64,000 nucleotides of DNA from Calothrix sp. NIES-2098 (GTDB lineage: Bacteria; Cyanobacteriota; Cyanobacteriia; Cyanobacteriales; Nostocaceae), in assembly GCA_002368175.1 (NCBI GenBank), contig AP018172.1, positions 7,133,001 through 7,197,000 on the forward strand, given 5' to 3'. The notes beneath the pieces were generated by a model. It did no database searches, was not told where the DNA came from, and worked only from the letters and a program-made list of their open reading frames with translations. The translations under genes and the position numbers were made by a program. This document shows positions 16,345-25,951 of the stretch, in pieces. How positions within the stretch are numbered: the first letter of the stretch is position 1; each line of letters begins with the position of its first letter.

Positions 16345-16757
16345 AACAGAGCAGATTATATTTAATTTTAGAATCCACTCTGTTGTAGCCTGCTATCCGT
16401 AAATATGTCACTGATTTCTTTTTTGGATATCTCACTAAATATTGGAAAACCTTAATTTTTGAAAATACAATCTTTTATTTATTAAAGCTAAAAAAGATTT
16501 ATAAAGATATGTATTTTAAATAGATATAGAGTCATAAAAGATGCATAATTAAATGTTTTGCCATCCTAAGCACTTGAAGAAGTAGAAAAGGGAGATGAGG
16601 AAGTGTGGCGAGTGTGGGAAGGGTGGGGAAAAATAAGTAATAATCAATGCCCCATGCCCCCTAAGCTGACAGGCGATCGCTAAATATTCAATCCTTGAGA
16701 GTCGCGGCTACTTTTGGAGCATCTATAATTAATCTTGCCCTATGAGCGTTCGTTACC
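16345..16757. other. Spacer between divergent genes, no gene seen
   Basis: 413 bp. The left half is AT-rich; the right half has a purine-rich stretch (GGGAGATGAGGAAGTGTGG), an ATGCCCC repeat near 16647 and a HIP1 site at 16673-16680. It likely carries the lysS promoter. No ORF is supported. Confidence 0.45.
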
Positions 16758-18284
16758 ATGTCGGAAGAAGATATCCGTGCCGCGAGGCTGGAAAAAGTAG
16801 ACCAGCTAAAACAGCTAGGAATGAATCCCTATGCCTATCGTTGGGAATCTACACACCACGCAGCACAATTGCAAGAAAAATTTGCTGATTTACCCAGCGG
16901 TGAAGAAGTTGATTTAGAAGTCACCATTGCCGGACGCATTCTAGCCCGTCGTGTCTTTGGTAAGCTAGCTTTCTTCACTTTGCAAGATGAAACAGGCACG
17001 ATTCAGCTTTATCTAGAAAAAAATCGCATTCAAGAAGGCATGGCAGATATTGATGCTGATGCTTTCAATCATTTAAAGCAACTCTCAGATGCAGGTGACA
17101 TTCTGGGAGTTAAAGGCACTATAAAACGGACTGAAAAGGGCGAGTTATCGGTCTACGTCAAGCAATACAGCATCCTCACCAAATCCCTGTTACCTCTACC
17201 CGACAAATGGCATGGGTTGACGGATGTAGCAAAGCGCTACCGTCAGCGTTACGTTGATTTGATTGTTAACCCGGAAGTGCGACAAACTTTCCGGCGTCGC
17301 GCCCAAATTACGGCAGGGATTCGTCGCTATTTAGAACAGCGAGATTTTCTCGAAATTGAAACTCCTGTTTTACAAAGTGAAGCTGGGGGTGCAGATGCGC
17401 GTCCATTTATCACTTATCACAACACCTTAGATATGGAGTTGTATCTGCGAATTGCAACAGAACTTCATCTCAAGCGGTTGATTGTGGGGGGTTTTGAAAA
17501 GGTATTTGAATTAGGGCGGATTTTCCGCAATGAAGGCGTTTCGACTCGACATAACCCTGAATTTACGACGATAGAAATTTATCAAGCCTACGCCGATTAC
17601 AACGATATGATGGCGTTGACGGAGGGAATTATTACCACTGTCGCCCAAGAAGTACTCGGTACGCTGTGCATTACCTACCAAGGGGAAGATGTTGATTTGA
17701 CACCACCTTGGCGGCGGGTAACGATGCATGATGTAGTTAAAGAAGCTACAGGCTTAGATTTCAACTCGTTCCAAACGTTAGAAGAAGCGAAAGCAGCCAG
17801 TAAGAATGCTGGGATTCCTGATGTAGATGAAGCCGAATCGATTGGTAAATTACTCAATTTAGCTTTTGAAGAAAAGGTAGAAACCAAATTAATTCAGCCT
17901 ACCTTTGTGATTGACTATCCTGTAGAAATTTCACCCTTAGCAAAACCTCACCGTTCTAAGCCTGGTTTGGTGGAGCGATTTGAGTTATTTATCGTGGGGC
18001 GAGAGACTGCCAATAGTTTCTCAGAACTTACCGATCCGATAGATCAAAGAGAACGTTTAGAAGCACAAGCTGCCCGCAAAGCCGCAGGCGACTTGGAAGC
18101 CCAAGGTGTTGACGAAGACTTTCTCACAGCGCTGGAATACGGAATGCCGCCTACAGGTGGGCTAGGCATTGGCATCGATAGATTGGTGATGGTATTGACA
18201 GATTCTGCGAGTATTCGGGATGCGATCGCATTTCCTTTACTCAAGCCAGAAAAATCCGATCCATCGCCAGAAGCAGCAAGTTAA
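16758..18284 (+). CDS. lysS: Lysyl-tRNA synthetase (class II)
   Basis: A 508-residue enzyme that charges tRNA-Lys in the cytoplasm. The N-terminal OB-fold anticodon-binding domain (VTIAGRILARRVFGKLAFFT) is followed by the class II core with motif 2 (FRNEGVSTRHNPEFTTIEIY) and motif 3 (GMPPTGGLGIGIDRLVM). Length is standard for the family. The ATG at 16758 gives the usual N-terminus. A terminator shared with the convergent glgA follows. Confidence 0.97.
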   Translation: MSEEDIRAARLEKVDQLKQLGMNPYAYRWESTHHAAQLQEKFADLPSGEEVDLEVTIAGRILARRVFGKLAFFTLQDETGTIQLYLEKNRIQEGMADIDADAFNHLKQLSDAGDILGVKGTIKRTEKGELSVYVKQYSILTKSLLPLPDKWHGLTDVAKRYRQRYVDLIVNPEVRQTFRRRAQITAGIRRYLEQRDFLEIETPVLQSEAGGADARPFITYHNTLDMELYLRIATELHLKRLIVGGFEKVFELGRIFRNEGVSTRHNPEFTTIEIYQAYADYNDMMALTEGIITTVAQEVLGTLCITYQGEDVDLTPPWRRVTMHDVVKEATGLDFNSFQTLEEAKAASKNAGIPDVDEAESIGKLLNLAFEEKVETKLIQPTFVIDYPVEISPLAKPHRSKPGLVERFELFIVGRETANSFSELTDPIDQRERLEAQAARKAAGDLEAQGVDEDFLTALEYGMPPTGGLGIGIDRLVMVLTDSASIRDAIAFPLLKPEKSDPSPEAAS

Positions 18285-18293
18285 TAAAACAAT

Positions 18294-18325
18294 AGGGTGC
18301 GTTATGGCTTTACCCAACGCACCCT
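18294..18325. terminator. Bidirectional terminator between lysS and glgA
   Basis: AGGGTGCGTT and AACGCACCCT are perfect 10-bp arms with a 12-nt loop. On the glgA strand the stem is followed by ATTGTTTTATT, on the lysS strand by GTTTC. Confidence 0.75.
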
Positions 18326-18343
18326 GTTTCAAGAGTTTTCTAT

Positions 18344-19777
18344 TTACTTAGCTACAGCCTCGTTTAACACTAACTCTGGTTGCGGTGTTTGTTCCTCTTC
18401 TTCTGGCAACCCGAAAATTGATCTGTACAGCTTCACATACTGCTTGGCAGATTGATACCAACTAAAATCCTGACTCATGCCGCGTTTTTGTAATTCCTGC
18501 CATTGCGGTTGGAAACGGAAACCTTCCCAAGCACGGATCATGCAGGTGAACAGATCCAGGGGTTCATAGCGGTCAAAACAATAACCAGTACCTGCATTGT
18601 TCATCGGGTCGAAATGGGATACTGTATCAACTAATCCACCTGTACGCCGGACAATGGGCACGGAACCGTAACGCAAAGCCATCATTTGGCTGATACCGCA
18701 GGGTTCAAAACGGCTAGGCATTAAGAAGGCATCAGTACCAGCGTAGATGCGACGAGACAAAGCATCGTTATACAGTAGGTAAGTTGCCATGCGTCCGGGA
18801 TAGCGGGATGCCAATTGCCACATTTGAGTTTCGTAATAGCGATCGCCTGTGCCCAATAGTATAAATTGAGCATCAGTATATGCCAGGAAGCGATCGAGGA
18901 TTTGTATAACTAAATCCAAGCCTTTTTGCTCGACTAACCGCGTCACCATGCCAATTAAAAAGGCTTTGGAATTAACTTCTAATCCTACTTCTTCTTGTAG
19001 GGCTACTTTGTTAGGTTTGCGTTTGTCCAGAGTATCGCTAGTAAAAGTTTGGGCAATAAATCTGTCATTTTCTGGATTATAAACCTCAGTATCTATACCG
19101 TTAATAATCCCAGATAACTTTCCGCTAATAAAAGACAGTAACCCTTCTATCGTTTCACCGTAAGTAGGTGTTTTAATTTGCTCGGCATAGGTGGGAGAAA
19201 CTGTATTTACCCTGTCGGCAAATTGCACCGCCGCCGCCATAGTATTGTGTCCTTGCATATACCAAGGACACCAGGTAATTTTCTCTAAATACCAACGCCA
19301 AGGCCCTTGATAAGCCAAGTTATGAATGGTGAATACGCTGGTAATATCTGGATCTTGGTGCATCCACACAGGAATCATCCCTGTATGCCAGTCATGACAG
19401 TGGACAATTTCTGGCTTCCAGTAATTCCAGCAAAACTCAGCTGCACCATTGGCAAACAAAGTGAACCGCCAATCTTCATCCTCTCCTGAATAAATCCGGC
19501 GAGGCATAAAGGCAGGATGTCCAAATAAGTACAAGGGAACATCAGTACCGGGTAGCACGCTTTCGTAAACAGCAAAATCCTGAAACATGGCATATCCCCG
19601 CCAGATTGGTTCAGTCGGAATCTGCATTTTGTCTGGTAGAAAGCCATAGTAGGGCAAGAATATTCGTACATCATGCCCCATTTTTCTCAAGATTTTTGGC
19701 AATGCTCCCACAACATCACCCATTCCTCCGACTTTTGCAACGGGAGCTGCCTCTGCTGCTACAAATAGAATCCGCAT
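18344..19777 (-). CDS. glgA: Glycogen synthase (ADP-glucose type)
   Basis: A 477-residue GT5 enzyme that elongates glycogen from ADP-glucose. The ADP-glucose-binding Lys is at residue 15 in AKVGGMGDVVGALPK; the usual KxGGL is KVGGM here. The C-terminal domain has the GT-B signature PSRFEPCGISQMMALRYGS. Length and both Rossmann domains are complete. The final residues (PEEEEQTPQPELVLNEAVAK) are an acidic tail. Cyanobacteria often have two glgA genes; this is one of them. Expressed as a single gene. Confidence 0.96.
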   Translation of the reverse strand: MRILFVAAEAAPVAKVGGMGDVVGALPKILRKMGHDVRIFLPYYGFLPDKMQIPTEPIWRGYAMFQDFAVYESVLPGTDVPLYLFGHPAFMPRRIYSGEDEDWRFTLFANGAAEFCWNYWKPEIVHCHDWHTGMIPVWMHQDPDITSVFTIHNLAYQGPWRWYLEKITWCPWYMQGHNTMAAAVQFADRVNTVSPTYAEQIKTPTYGETIEGLLSFISGKLSGIINGIDTEVYNPENDRFIAQTFTSDTLDKRKPNKVALQEEVGLEVNSKAFLIGMVTRLVEQKGLDLVIQILDRFLAYTDAQFILLGTGDRYYETQMWQLASRYPGRMATYLLYNDALSRRIYAGTDAFLMPSRFEPCGISQMMALRYGSVPIVRRTGGLVDTVSHFDPMNNAGTGYCFDRYEPLDLFTCMIRAWEGFRFQPQWQELQKRGMSQDFSWYQSAKQYVKLYRSIFGLPEEEEQTPQPELVLNEAVAK

Positions 19778-19860
19778 GGTAATTTTTATTTCCCCGGTTC
19801 TGCTGATTTTCTAAGCTTCATTTCTGATCTAATCACATAAGGTGACTAAAACAGTGATGA

Positions 19861-19890
19861 GTCAAGGGTCAAGGGTCAAGGGTCAAGGGT
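19861..19890. repeat. 7-mer tandem repeat, GTCAAGG x4
   Basis: Four perfect copies of GTCAAGG in the spacer upstream of glgA, followed by a pyrimidine-rich stretch (CTCCCTTGTCC types) to about 19955. Matches the short tandemly repeated repetitive sequences of heterocystous cyanobacteria. Confidence 0.85.
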
Positions 19891-19966
19891 AATTTGTGAT
19901 GCTACCTCATCTCCCTTGTCCTCCCTGTCCCCCTTGTCCCCCCTGCTCTCTGCTCCGCTGCGCAAT

Positions 19967-20938
19967 CTAAGAACCCCGTTGGATTTCGGTAAAGATGACA
20001 TCTAAAATTTCCTGCGCTCCCTTTTGACGCAAGAGATTTGCTAGTTCTGTGCCTAGCTGTTCGGCGTTCTTGGCTTCTCCGGAGACGGTATCTTTCACTA
20101 GGTTTTTACCATCTACGGTGGCAACTATTCCCGTTAATGTTAAAGTATCACCATTAATTTCAGTGTTAACACCGATGGGTACTTGACAGCCACCTTCAAG
20201 ATCGCGTAAGAAAGCGCGTTCTGCTAAACAGCGATCGCGTGTTTCCGGATGTTCGATAGCTTTGAGCAGGGATATCAATTCGGTATCGTCAGCACGGCAT
20301 TCTATACCCAATGCACCTTGACCAACGGCATGGAGAGAAATTTCTTTTGGGAGAATTTGGTGAACGCGATCGCTCATTCCCAATCGCTCTAACCCTGCTA
20401 CAGCCAAAATCAAGGCATCATACTCACCTGCATCTAATTTAGCCATACGTGTATTCAAATTTCCCCGCACATCTTTAAAAGTAAAATGGGGGAAACGATG
20501 GCGTAACTGTGCCAAACGCCGCAGGGAAGATGTACCAATTACGGCACCCTCTGGTAAAGTATCAATCTGCTGACCTTTATACTTTTCGTGTAGTACCAAA
20601 GCATCTGCTGGGTTTTCCCTTTCTGTAATTGCAGCCAGTGTTAACCCTTCTGGTAAGTTAGTTGGCAGATCCTTTAGGGAATGAACCGCAAAATCAATCT
20701 CCTGATTCAGCATCCCAAGTTCTAACTCTTTGGTAAATAATCCTTTATCACCAATCTTGGCTAATGCTACATCCAGGATTTTGTCGCCTTGGGTAGACAT
20801 GGTATGGACTTCAAAAGCAATCTCAGGATAGCTTTTTTGCAGTTGCTCTTGTACCCAGTAGGTTTGAACTAGAGCAAGTTGGCTTTTACGAGAACCAATA
20901 CGAATTGTGCGTGCAGGACTGGAAACAGCTGAAGTCAT
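19967..20938 (-). CDS. hemC: Hydroxymethylbilane synthase (porphobilinogen deaminase)
   Basis: A 323-residue enzyme that polymerises four porphobilinogens to hydroxymethylbilane in tetrapyrrole (chlorophyll, haem, bilin) synthesis. N-terminal IRIGSRKSQLALVQTYWVQ is the family signature, VGQGALGIECR the second domain, and the dipyrromethane cofactor Cys is in LEGGCQVPIG. I start at the ATG of MTSAVSSPARTIRIGS; the ORF extends 13 codons upstream but that part is not family-like. Confidence 0.95.
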   Translation of the reverse strand: MTSAVSSPARTIRIGSRKSQLALVQTYWVQEQLQKSYPEIAFEVHTMSTQGDKILDVALAKIGDKGLFTKELELGMLNQEIDFAVHSLKDLPTNLPEGLTLAAITERENPADALVLHEKYKGQQIDTLPEGAVIGTSSLRRLAQLRHRFPHFTFKDVRGNLNTRMAKLDAGEYDALILAVAGLERLGMSDRVHQILPKEISLHAVGQGALGIECRADDTELISLLKAIEHPETRDRCLAERAFLRDLEGGCQVPIGVNTEINGDTLTLTGIVATVDGKNLVKDTVSGEAKNAEQLGTELANLLRQKGAQEILDVIFTEIQRGS

Positions 20939-21095
20939 AAAACAATATGTCAAACAAGGCGATAAATTCACTCTCATCTAGACTACCGCAGTGAGTGACT
21001 TACCGGATGCTAATTGCTGAATTTCGGTTAAGTTTGTTGTCGTTTTCCTTTACATTTATTTACACTATTTTAAATACAACAGTAACGAGTAGCAA

Positions 21096-21524
21096 TCATA
21101 ATTCATGAGTGTAATTGAGGTATTGCTGTAATTGCTGGGTACGCTGTTGTGTAGTCCTTGCTAAACAACCAAAATAAGTCAGAGGAGCTATACTTCCCCC
21201 TTCATTTTCACTTCTTTCAAACTCACAATTGGTATCGCGAAACTTAATCCATGCTTGCTGTGCAGTAATTAATTTCGGTTTTCTATAAGCAGGTAAAGCT
21301 GGCAGGAGTTGTTGATAAACTTGATTCAATTTTTTATCAGCATTCTGATAGGATAACTGAGCGCACTGATTAATTTCGGCTTGATTTTGAGCGTTATTAC
21401 AGTTGAGCTTTTGAGCTAAATGTAGCTTTGGGGTTTCCGGTGTTGTGCTTGCCATTGTTACAGCAGAAATAGACAAACTGCTGAGGACAAGAATACTGGA
21501 AAAATTTAGTAAAAAACGATTCAT
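21096..21524 (-). CDS. Secreted LprI/DUF1311-domain protein
   Basis: A 142-residue protein with an N-terminal signal peptide (NFSSILVLSSLSISAVTMAS). The mature part has the lysozyme-inhibitor LprI-like (DUF1311) pattern: LNCNNAQNQAEINQCAQLSY, NQVYQQLLPALP, AQQAWIKFRDTNCEFE, and a C-terminal Cys (FGCLARTTQQR). Four cysteines likely form two disulfides outside the cytoplasm. It may inhibit lysozyme or simply be an envelope protein; the first is known only for a few family members. Confidence 0.85.
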   Translation of the reverse strand: MNRFLLNFSSILVLSSLSISAVTMASTTPETPKLHLAQKLNCNNAQNQAEINQCAQLSYQNADKKLNQVYQQLLPALPAYRKPKLITAQQAWIKFRDTNCEFERSENEGGSIAPLTYFGCLARTTQQRTQQLQQYLNYTHEL

Positions 21525-21580
21525 AATAATTTAAAAGTTAAGTATATCCATCAAAATAGCAGAAAATGGCATTGTTAGTC

Positions 21581-21937
21581 GATGCGATCGCTATCTAGGT
21601 CGATACAGTCGCAACGTTACTCAATACCGTCGTAACGTAACTCGATACCATCGCAATCTCACTCGATACCGTCGCAATGTTACTCGGTGCGATCGCAATC
21701 TAACTCAATGCGATCGCATTGTCAGCCGATACAATGGCATTGTCAGTCGATGCAATTGAATTGTCACTCGATGCAATTGAATTGTCAGCCGATGCAATTG
21801 AATTGTCAGCCGATGCAATTGAATTGTCAGCCGATGCAATTGAATTGTCAGCCGATGCAATTGAGTTGTCACTCGATGCAATTGAGTTGTCACTCGATGC
21901 AATTGAGTTGTCACTCGATGCAATTGAATTGTCAGCC
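21581..21937. repeat. Minisatellite: 17 tandem units of 21 bp
   Basis: Exactly 17 x 21 bp. Units 1-8 are diverged and several contain the HIP1 core (GATGCGATCGCAATCTCACTC-type); units 9-17 are nearly identical, GATGCAATTGAATTGTCAGCC with A/G and CAGCC/CACTC variation. Because 21 is a multiple of three and no stop occurs, several frames are open (for example LSADAIE repeats on the plus strand, NSIASSD and HRLTIQL on the minus), but none has a ribosome binding site or family resemblance. There are no spacers, so it is not a CRISPR. It lies upstream of the lipid kinase gene. Confidence 0.93.
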
Positions 21938-22086
21938 CATAACACGCGATCGCTGATTAAATCGGTATAGCTTAGGTTGGTGGCGAGACAGGGAACCAAC
22001 CATCAGGAGGAAGTGGTAATCTTATCGATATGCTATGAATAATTTGATATTTTTACGATCTGAGATCTTATTAACTTTTTATCCTT

Positions 22087-23118
22087 ATGAAGCGTTCCGC
22101 CTGCCTTATCTTTAATCCGGTTGCGGGTCAGGGTGATTCAGAACAAGAATTAGAGCAGATTCGAGCAATACTAGAGCCAGAAATTGACTTAGATATTTAC
22201 ATAACTACTGAAGAAATCGGTGCTGACCAACTAGCGTATGCAGCAGTTGAACGTGGCGTAGATGAAATTATCGCCTCTGGTGGAGATGGAACTCTCTCAG
22301 CTGCGGCGGCGGCTGTAGTTAATACTAATATTCCCTTAGGTATTATTTCTCGCGGAACGGCAAACGCTTTTGCCACAGCTTTAGCTATTCCCGATACCAT
22401 TGAAGCCGCCTGTCAGATGATTTTGCAAGGAGCAACCAAGAATGTAGATGTAGCCTATTGCAACGATCTGCCAATGGTACTGCTAGTAGGTATCGGCTTT
22501 GAAGCTGAAACTGTAGAACGAGCAGATCGGGAAGCTAAGAAGCGCTTTGGAATCTTAGCCTATGTTTTGGCAGGACTCCAGCAATTGCGGGAGTTAGAGA
22601 GTTTTGATGTAGAAATTGAAACCGAAGACAAGATTATTAAAACCAGTGCAGCGGCGGTGACAGTGGCAAATGCAGCACCGCCAACTTCTGTGTTGGCGCA
22701 AGGGCCAGCCGGAATTATTTATGATGATGGGCTGCTGGATTTAACAATTGTCGCACCAGTGAACAAAGCCGGAGCGATCGCCGCTACATATCATCTATTC
22801 CAAACTGCTTCTGCTGGTAATCCCGTAGAACGAGATGACATTGGCTACCTGCGAGCTAAACAATTTAAAATTACGACAAATCCACCACAGAAAGTAGCTT
22901 TAGATGGTGAAATCATTGGTTATACGCCAATTGAAGTTAAGTGTGTTCCAGCTGGCTTGAAGATTTTTGTCCCAACATTAGAAGAAGAAGTACCTACAGA
23001 AAAGTTAGAAGGACTGCCAAATTTAACAATTGAGTTGAAAGATACAGCCCAGCAGGGAGGGGATGAGGGGGACGAGGGGGACAAGGGGGACAAGGGAGAA
23101 ATAACTAATGACTCTTGA
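22087..23118 (+). CDS. Diacylglycerol kinase family lipid kinase (YegS-like)
   Basis: A 343-residue protein. The N-terminal catalytic domain has the start NPVAGQG, the nucleotide-binding GGDGT (about residue 64, in IASGGDGTLSAAAAAV) and IPLGIISRGTANAFATAL. The C-terminal beta-sandwich is present (VALDGEIIGYTPIEVKCVPAG). It should phosphorylate diacylglycerol or a related lipid. After the normal family end (TVPTLEEEVP region) there is a tail of about 20 residues (GGDEGDEGDKGDKGE) encoded by a GGGGGACAAG-type spacer repeat, apparently captured by the gene. Confidence 0.88.
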   Translation: MKRSACLIFNPVAGQGDSEQELEQIRAILEPEIDLDIYITTEEIGADQLAYAAVERGVDEIIASGGDGTLSAAAAAVVNTNIPLGIISRGTANAFATALAIPDTIEAACQMILQGATKNVDVAYCNDLPMVLLVGIGFEAETVERADREAKKRFGILAYVLAGLQQLRELESFDVEIETEDKIIKTSAAAVTVANAAPPTSVLAQGPAGIIYDDGLLDLTIVAPVNKAGAIAATYHLFQTASAGNPVERDDIGYLRAKQFKITTNPPQKVALDGEIIGYTPIEVKCVPAGLKIFVPTLEEEVPTEKLEGLPNLTIELKDTAQQGGDEGDEGDKGDKGEITNDS

Positions 23119-23133
23119 GCAATGCCCCATGAC

Positions 23134-23174
23134 GGCAGTTGCTACAACGGAGGAGACCTCCGCAACGCACTGCC
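23134..23174. repeat. Dispersed hairpin repeat in the spacer before the phosphoesterase gene
   Basis: GGCAGT...ACTGCC outer arms enclose GGAGG-AGA-CCTCC and a GTTGC/GCAAC pair. It is followed by ATGCCCC heptamers to 23199. It looks like a small dispersed repeat of Nostoc-type genomes and may also terminate the kinase transcript. Confidence 0.55.
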
Positions 23175-23219
23175 TCCCCCATGCCCTATGCCCCATGACC
23201 AATTCAGGAGTAAAGTAAA

Positions 23220-24782
23220 TTGAAACTTGTTTCAGATCCGGCGATCGCTAAAAAAATCAGCAAAATGCAACAGCGGGTAAAATGGCAAGACCCGCTAATT
23301 CTGGAACGCCGCATTGACCAAACTAAGTTAGTAATAGAAGATGGTCGCGCAGACGATCCTGAGTTTTCATTTTTGGTTGTTGGCGATAGCGGTTCTGGGA
23401 CGCACAAGGGACACGATCCCCAAAGACGGGTTGCGGAATTGATGCTACCTCATCACCAGCAATGTCGTTTTATGTTGCATACAGGCGATGTGATTTATCT
23501 TGTGGGGTCGAGAGAGTACTATCAACAAAACTTTATCCAACCTTACCAAGAGTTTCTCGTAGGTGGAGAACAGCCGAAAAAGATTGCCTATGACAAAATG
23601 GTTTTCAAGCTGCCGATTTTACCCGTACCGGGAAATCACGATTACTATGATTTACCTCTATTATTTCGCTTAGTTTCGGTAACAACATTACCCATCCGTC
23701 GCTTATTGCAATCGCGCCTAGATTTGGATGTTGGTTTATATGGTTCAGGAATCGGTGATGCTTATGCACGGGCGTTTCTTGACTATCTCTGCGCTTTTCA
23801 GTTTCCCGGAGACTTAGCCCGTCACTTAGACCAGCACTATACAGCCAAAACAGATACTGGACGCTGTCTTTCTTATCAACCAGGAAGCTTTACCCGTCTG
23901 CCAAATCGCTACTATAGTTTTCGTTACGGCGGGATTGATTTCTTCGCACTGGATTCTAATACATTTAACGAGCCGCCACCACTACCAAAAACTCAAGCAG
24001 GTGACGCCGATCGCCGTATCTTAGAAAGACGCCGCACGCTTTTAGAGCAAGAAAAGCAGCAAATTATGGCAGATTCAGCAATTCTCAATCCCAAAAATCC
24101 CCAGGATGCTGAACAATTAGACGATCTGCAAGTCAAACTCACCCAAATTGAAGAAATTATTGTAGATATCGAAAAACAACTAGATCCTAATAAAACAACA
24201 TTTACTGATATTGAACAGTTAGACTGGCTAAGGCAAAGACTAATTGAATCTTGGAATACTAAAGAAGTGCGCGGAAGAATAATTTTCTTTCACCATCCTC
24301 CCTATGTGACTGAGGCGACAAAATGGCAACAAGCCCAAACTTTAGCAATTCGTAGTCGCCTACGTGGGGTTTTAGATGCGGTGGCTGAAAAATTAGGTTC
24401 CTTAAATCAAGGGCGTCCTTTAGTTGATTTAGTGATTAACGGTCACGCCCACTGTTTAGAATATCTGCAAACAGCAGACACCGGACACGCTGATTCTCAT
24501 ATCCCTTGGATTGTTTGTGGTGGTAGTGGTTTTAGTTTGCGCCGCCAACGAGAAGAAGGGCCGGATTTGAGGGAAATGATGCGAGATGAAGAGAAATTAG
24601 TCGCGCGATCGCATCTTTTTATCGGTCGCACTGGCAAGGGTTTCCACAAACACAGACCTTACTCCAGTCTGCGGATTGATGTTAAAGGTGACGAGCGACC
24701 GAAATTTATTGTCCGTCCTTTAGTGGCTGAATGGTATCAACGGGAATGGTGCGATCGCGAAATTGAACCATTTGAGATCTAA
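23220..24782 (+). CDS. Calcineurin-like metallophosphoesterase
   Basis: A 520-residue protein. Metal-binding motifs are in order: GDSGSG (replacing the usual DxH), HTGDVIY, GNHDYYD, FFHHPPY and NGHAHCLE, so a binuclear centre is likely. A coiled-coil-like insert (residues about 265-325, RRRTLLEQEKQQIMADSA) separates the fourth block from GNHD. The start is TTG at 23220, supported by AGGAG about 10 nt upstream; the next ATG (MQQRVKW) is 15 codons inside. No signal peptide. Substrate unknown. Confidence 0.85.
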   Translation: MKLVSDPAIAKKISKMQQRVKWQDPLILERRIDQTKLVIEDGRADDPEFSFLVVGDSGSGTHKGHDPQRRVAELMLPHHQQCRFMLHTGDVIYLVGSREYYQQNFIQPYQEFLVGGEQPKKIAYDKMVFKLPILPVPGNHDYYDLPLLFRLVSVTTLPIRRLLQSRLDLDVGLYGSGIGDAYARAFLDYLCAFQFPGDLARHLDQHYTAKTDTGRCLSYQPGSFTRLPNRYYSFRYGGIDFFALDSNTFNEPPPLPKTQAGDADRRILERRRTLLEQEKQQIMADSAILNPKNPQDAEQLDDLQVKLTQIEEIIVDIEKQLDPNKTTFTDIEQLDWLRQRLIESWNTKEVRGRIIFFHHPPYVTEATKWQQAQTLAIRSRLRGVLDAVAEKLGSLNQGRPLVDLVINGHAHCLEYLQTADTGHADSHIPWIVCGGSGFSLRRQREEGPDLREMMRDEEKLVARSHLFIGRTGKGFHKHRPYSSLRIDVKGDERPKFIVRPLVAEWYQREWCDREIEPFEI

Positions 24783-24796
24783 GTAAAACGTTAATA

Positions 24797-25606
24797 TTAT
24801 TTCTTCGCCTGAATTACAATTACGCGCCCATCTGCCTTGAGAACTTGAATGCCATTTTCTAAAACAATCATTGGCACTTTCCAATAAGAATGCCCGCAAA
24901 TTACTAATAAATTATTTGTGATATTTATTTTTTCTAACTCGCGTCTAATCGATTCTTGCCCAACCAAATTGCCCTGTGGATCGTTCGGCCCTTCATGTAA
25001 TATCAAAATATCTGGCGATTGCTTCACCAGCAACCGAATTATTTTCAGAAATTCTTTTTCAGGACGCCTGAATGGTTTGCCTTTTTTGCCAATAATCCCA
25101 GAAATTCCCGCTAGACTCAGATCGCCATTTCTTTTAATCTCACCGTCGAGATAGTAAATATTTCGATGCTGCTGAAAACTTTGAAATTCTAATGGTGTAT
25201 TACCGAAACTATCGTGATTTCCGGCAACGCCAGCTACCCAACGAAATCTGCGATTAAAAGCTAACCAAATCTCTCTGACATCACCAACTACGCCACCACG
25301 CCTATTGACCTCTGCATATAAATCCCCTGCTAATATCATGCCTGTATTTTTTAATGAGGGAATTTTGCCGATTTCTGCCAATTTCTCTAATTCTTCGATC
25401 GCAAGATAAGAGAGAAGTTGTTGATTTTTGGGGTCAATTCCTTGTAAATCGCTAGTAACAATAATTGCCTCTAAATTATTAGGAAGATAATCAGCTTCTG
25501 CTAATAAAATAGGTATACTTCTGGCGATCGCACCAACACCACCAGTTGCTGCTGTGAGATACTGTATCTGATGAATCGGTAAGTTAGAAATTGAGATGAT
25601 TTGCAT
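24797..25606 (-). CDS. Metallophosphoesterase
   Basis: A 269-residue calcineurin-like phosphoesterase: TSDLQGID, AGDLYAEVNRRGG, VAGNHDSFGN, LILHEGPND and CGHSYWKVP are the metal-ligand blocks. HEGP and CGHS suggest the YfcE/ICC-like branch. It converges with the larger phosphoesterase but is not similar to it in detail. Cytoplasmic. Substrate not predictable. Confidence 0.82.
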   Translation of the reverse strand: MQIISISNLPIHQIQYLTAATGGVGAIARSIPILLAEADYLPNNLEAIIVTSDLQGIDPKNQQLLSYLAIEELEKLAEIGKIPSLKNTGMILAGDLYAEVNRRGGVVGDVREIWLAFNRRFRWVAGVAGNHDSFGNTPLEFQSFQQHRNIYYLDGEIKRNGDLSLAGISGIIGKKGKPFRRPEKEFLKIIRLLVKQSPDILILHEGPNDPQGNLVGQESIRRELEKINITNNLLVICGHSYWKVPMIVLENGIQVLKADGRVIVIQAKK

Positions 25607-25951
25607 CAGAGGGAAATCTAGAACAATGAAAGTGCGATCGCATATTTTTCTTGACCGCAGTTGCTGAATAGTATCAATGCAAGTAGTGCGATCGCAAAAT
25701 TAAGCCGTTTAGCTTAAGCGGAAATTTTAACATAGGTAAAAAAAGCGAGTATAGCTGAGGTAAGACTATCCAATCCAAAAACAGGTTGCCATATATGCAC
25801 TTTAATCATATGTTTTATACTAATTTGGGTAAAAAATGTGAATCTCTTGCATTACTATAAGTTTGCTAAGTGAAGTTGATGTTAATAAAATATATTTATA
25901 ATTTTTAATGTATAATAACTATCAAAGTAGATAAAAATTTTCTAACTATAT
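25607..25951. other. Spacer between divergent genes
   Basis: 345 bp with two HIP1-containing sites, a small hairpin CCGTTTA-GCT-TAAGCGG near 25708-25724 and an AT-rich right half that likely carries the promoter for the next gene. No ORF seen. Confidence 0.4.

Noticed and set aside
21581..21970. Repeat array as a CRISPR, or its open frames as a repeat protein gene
   Set aside because: Units are contiguous with no unique spacers, and frames are open on both strands only because the unit length is a multiple of three without stops. No ribosome site precedes any of them.
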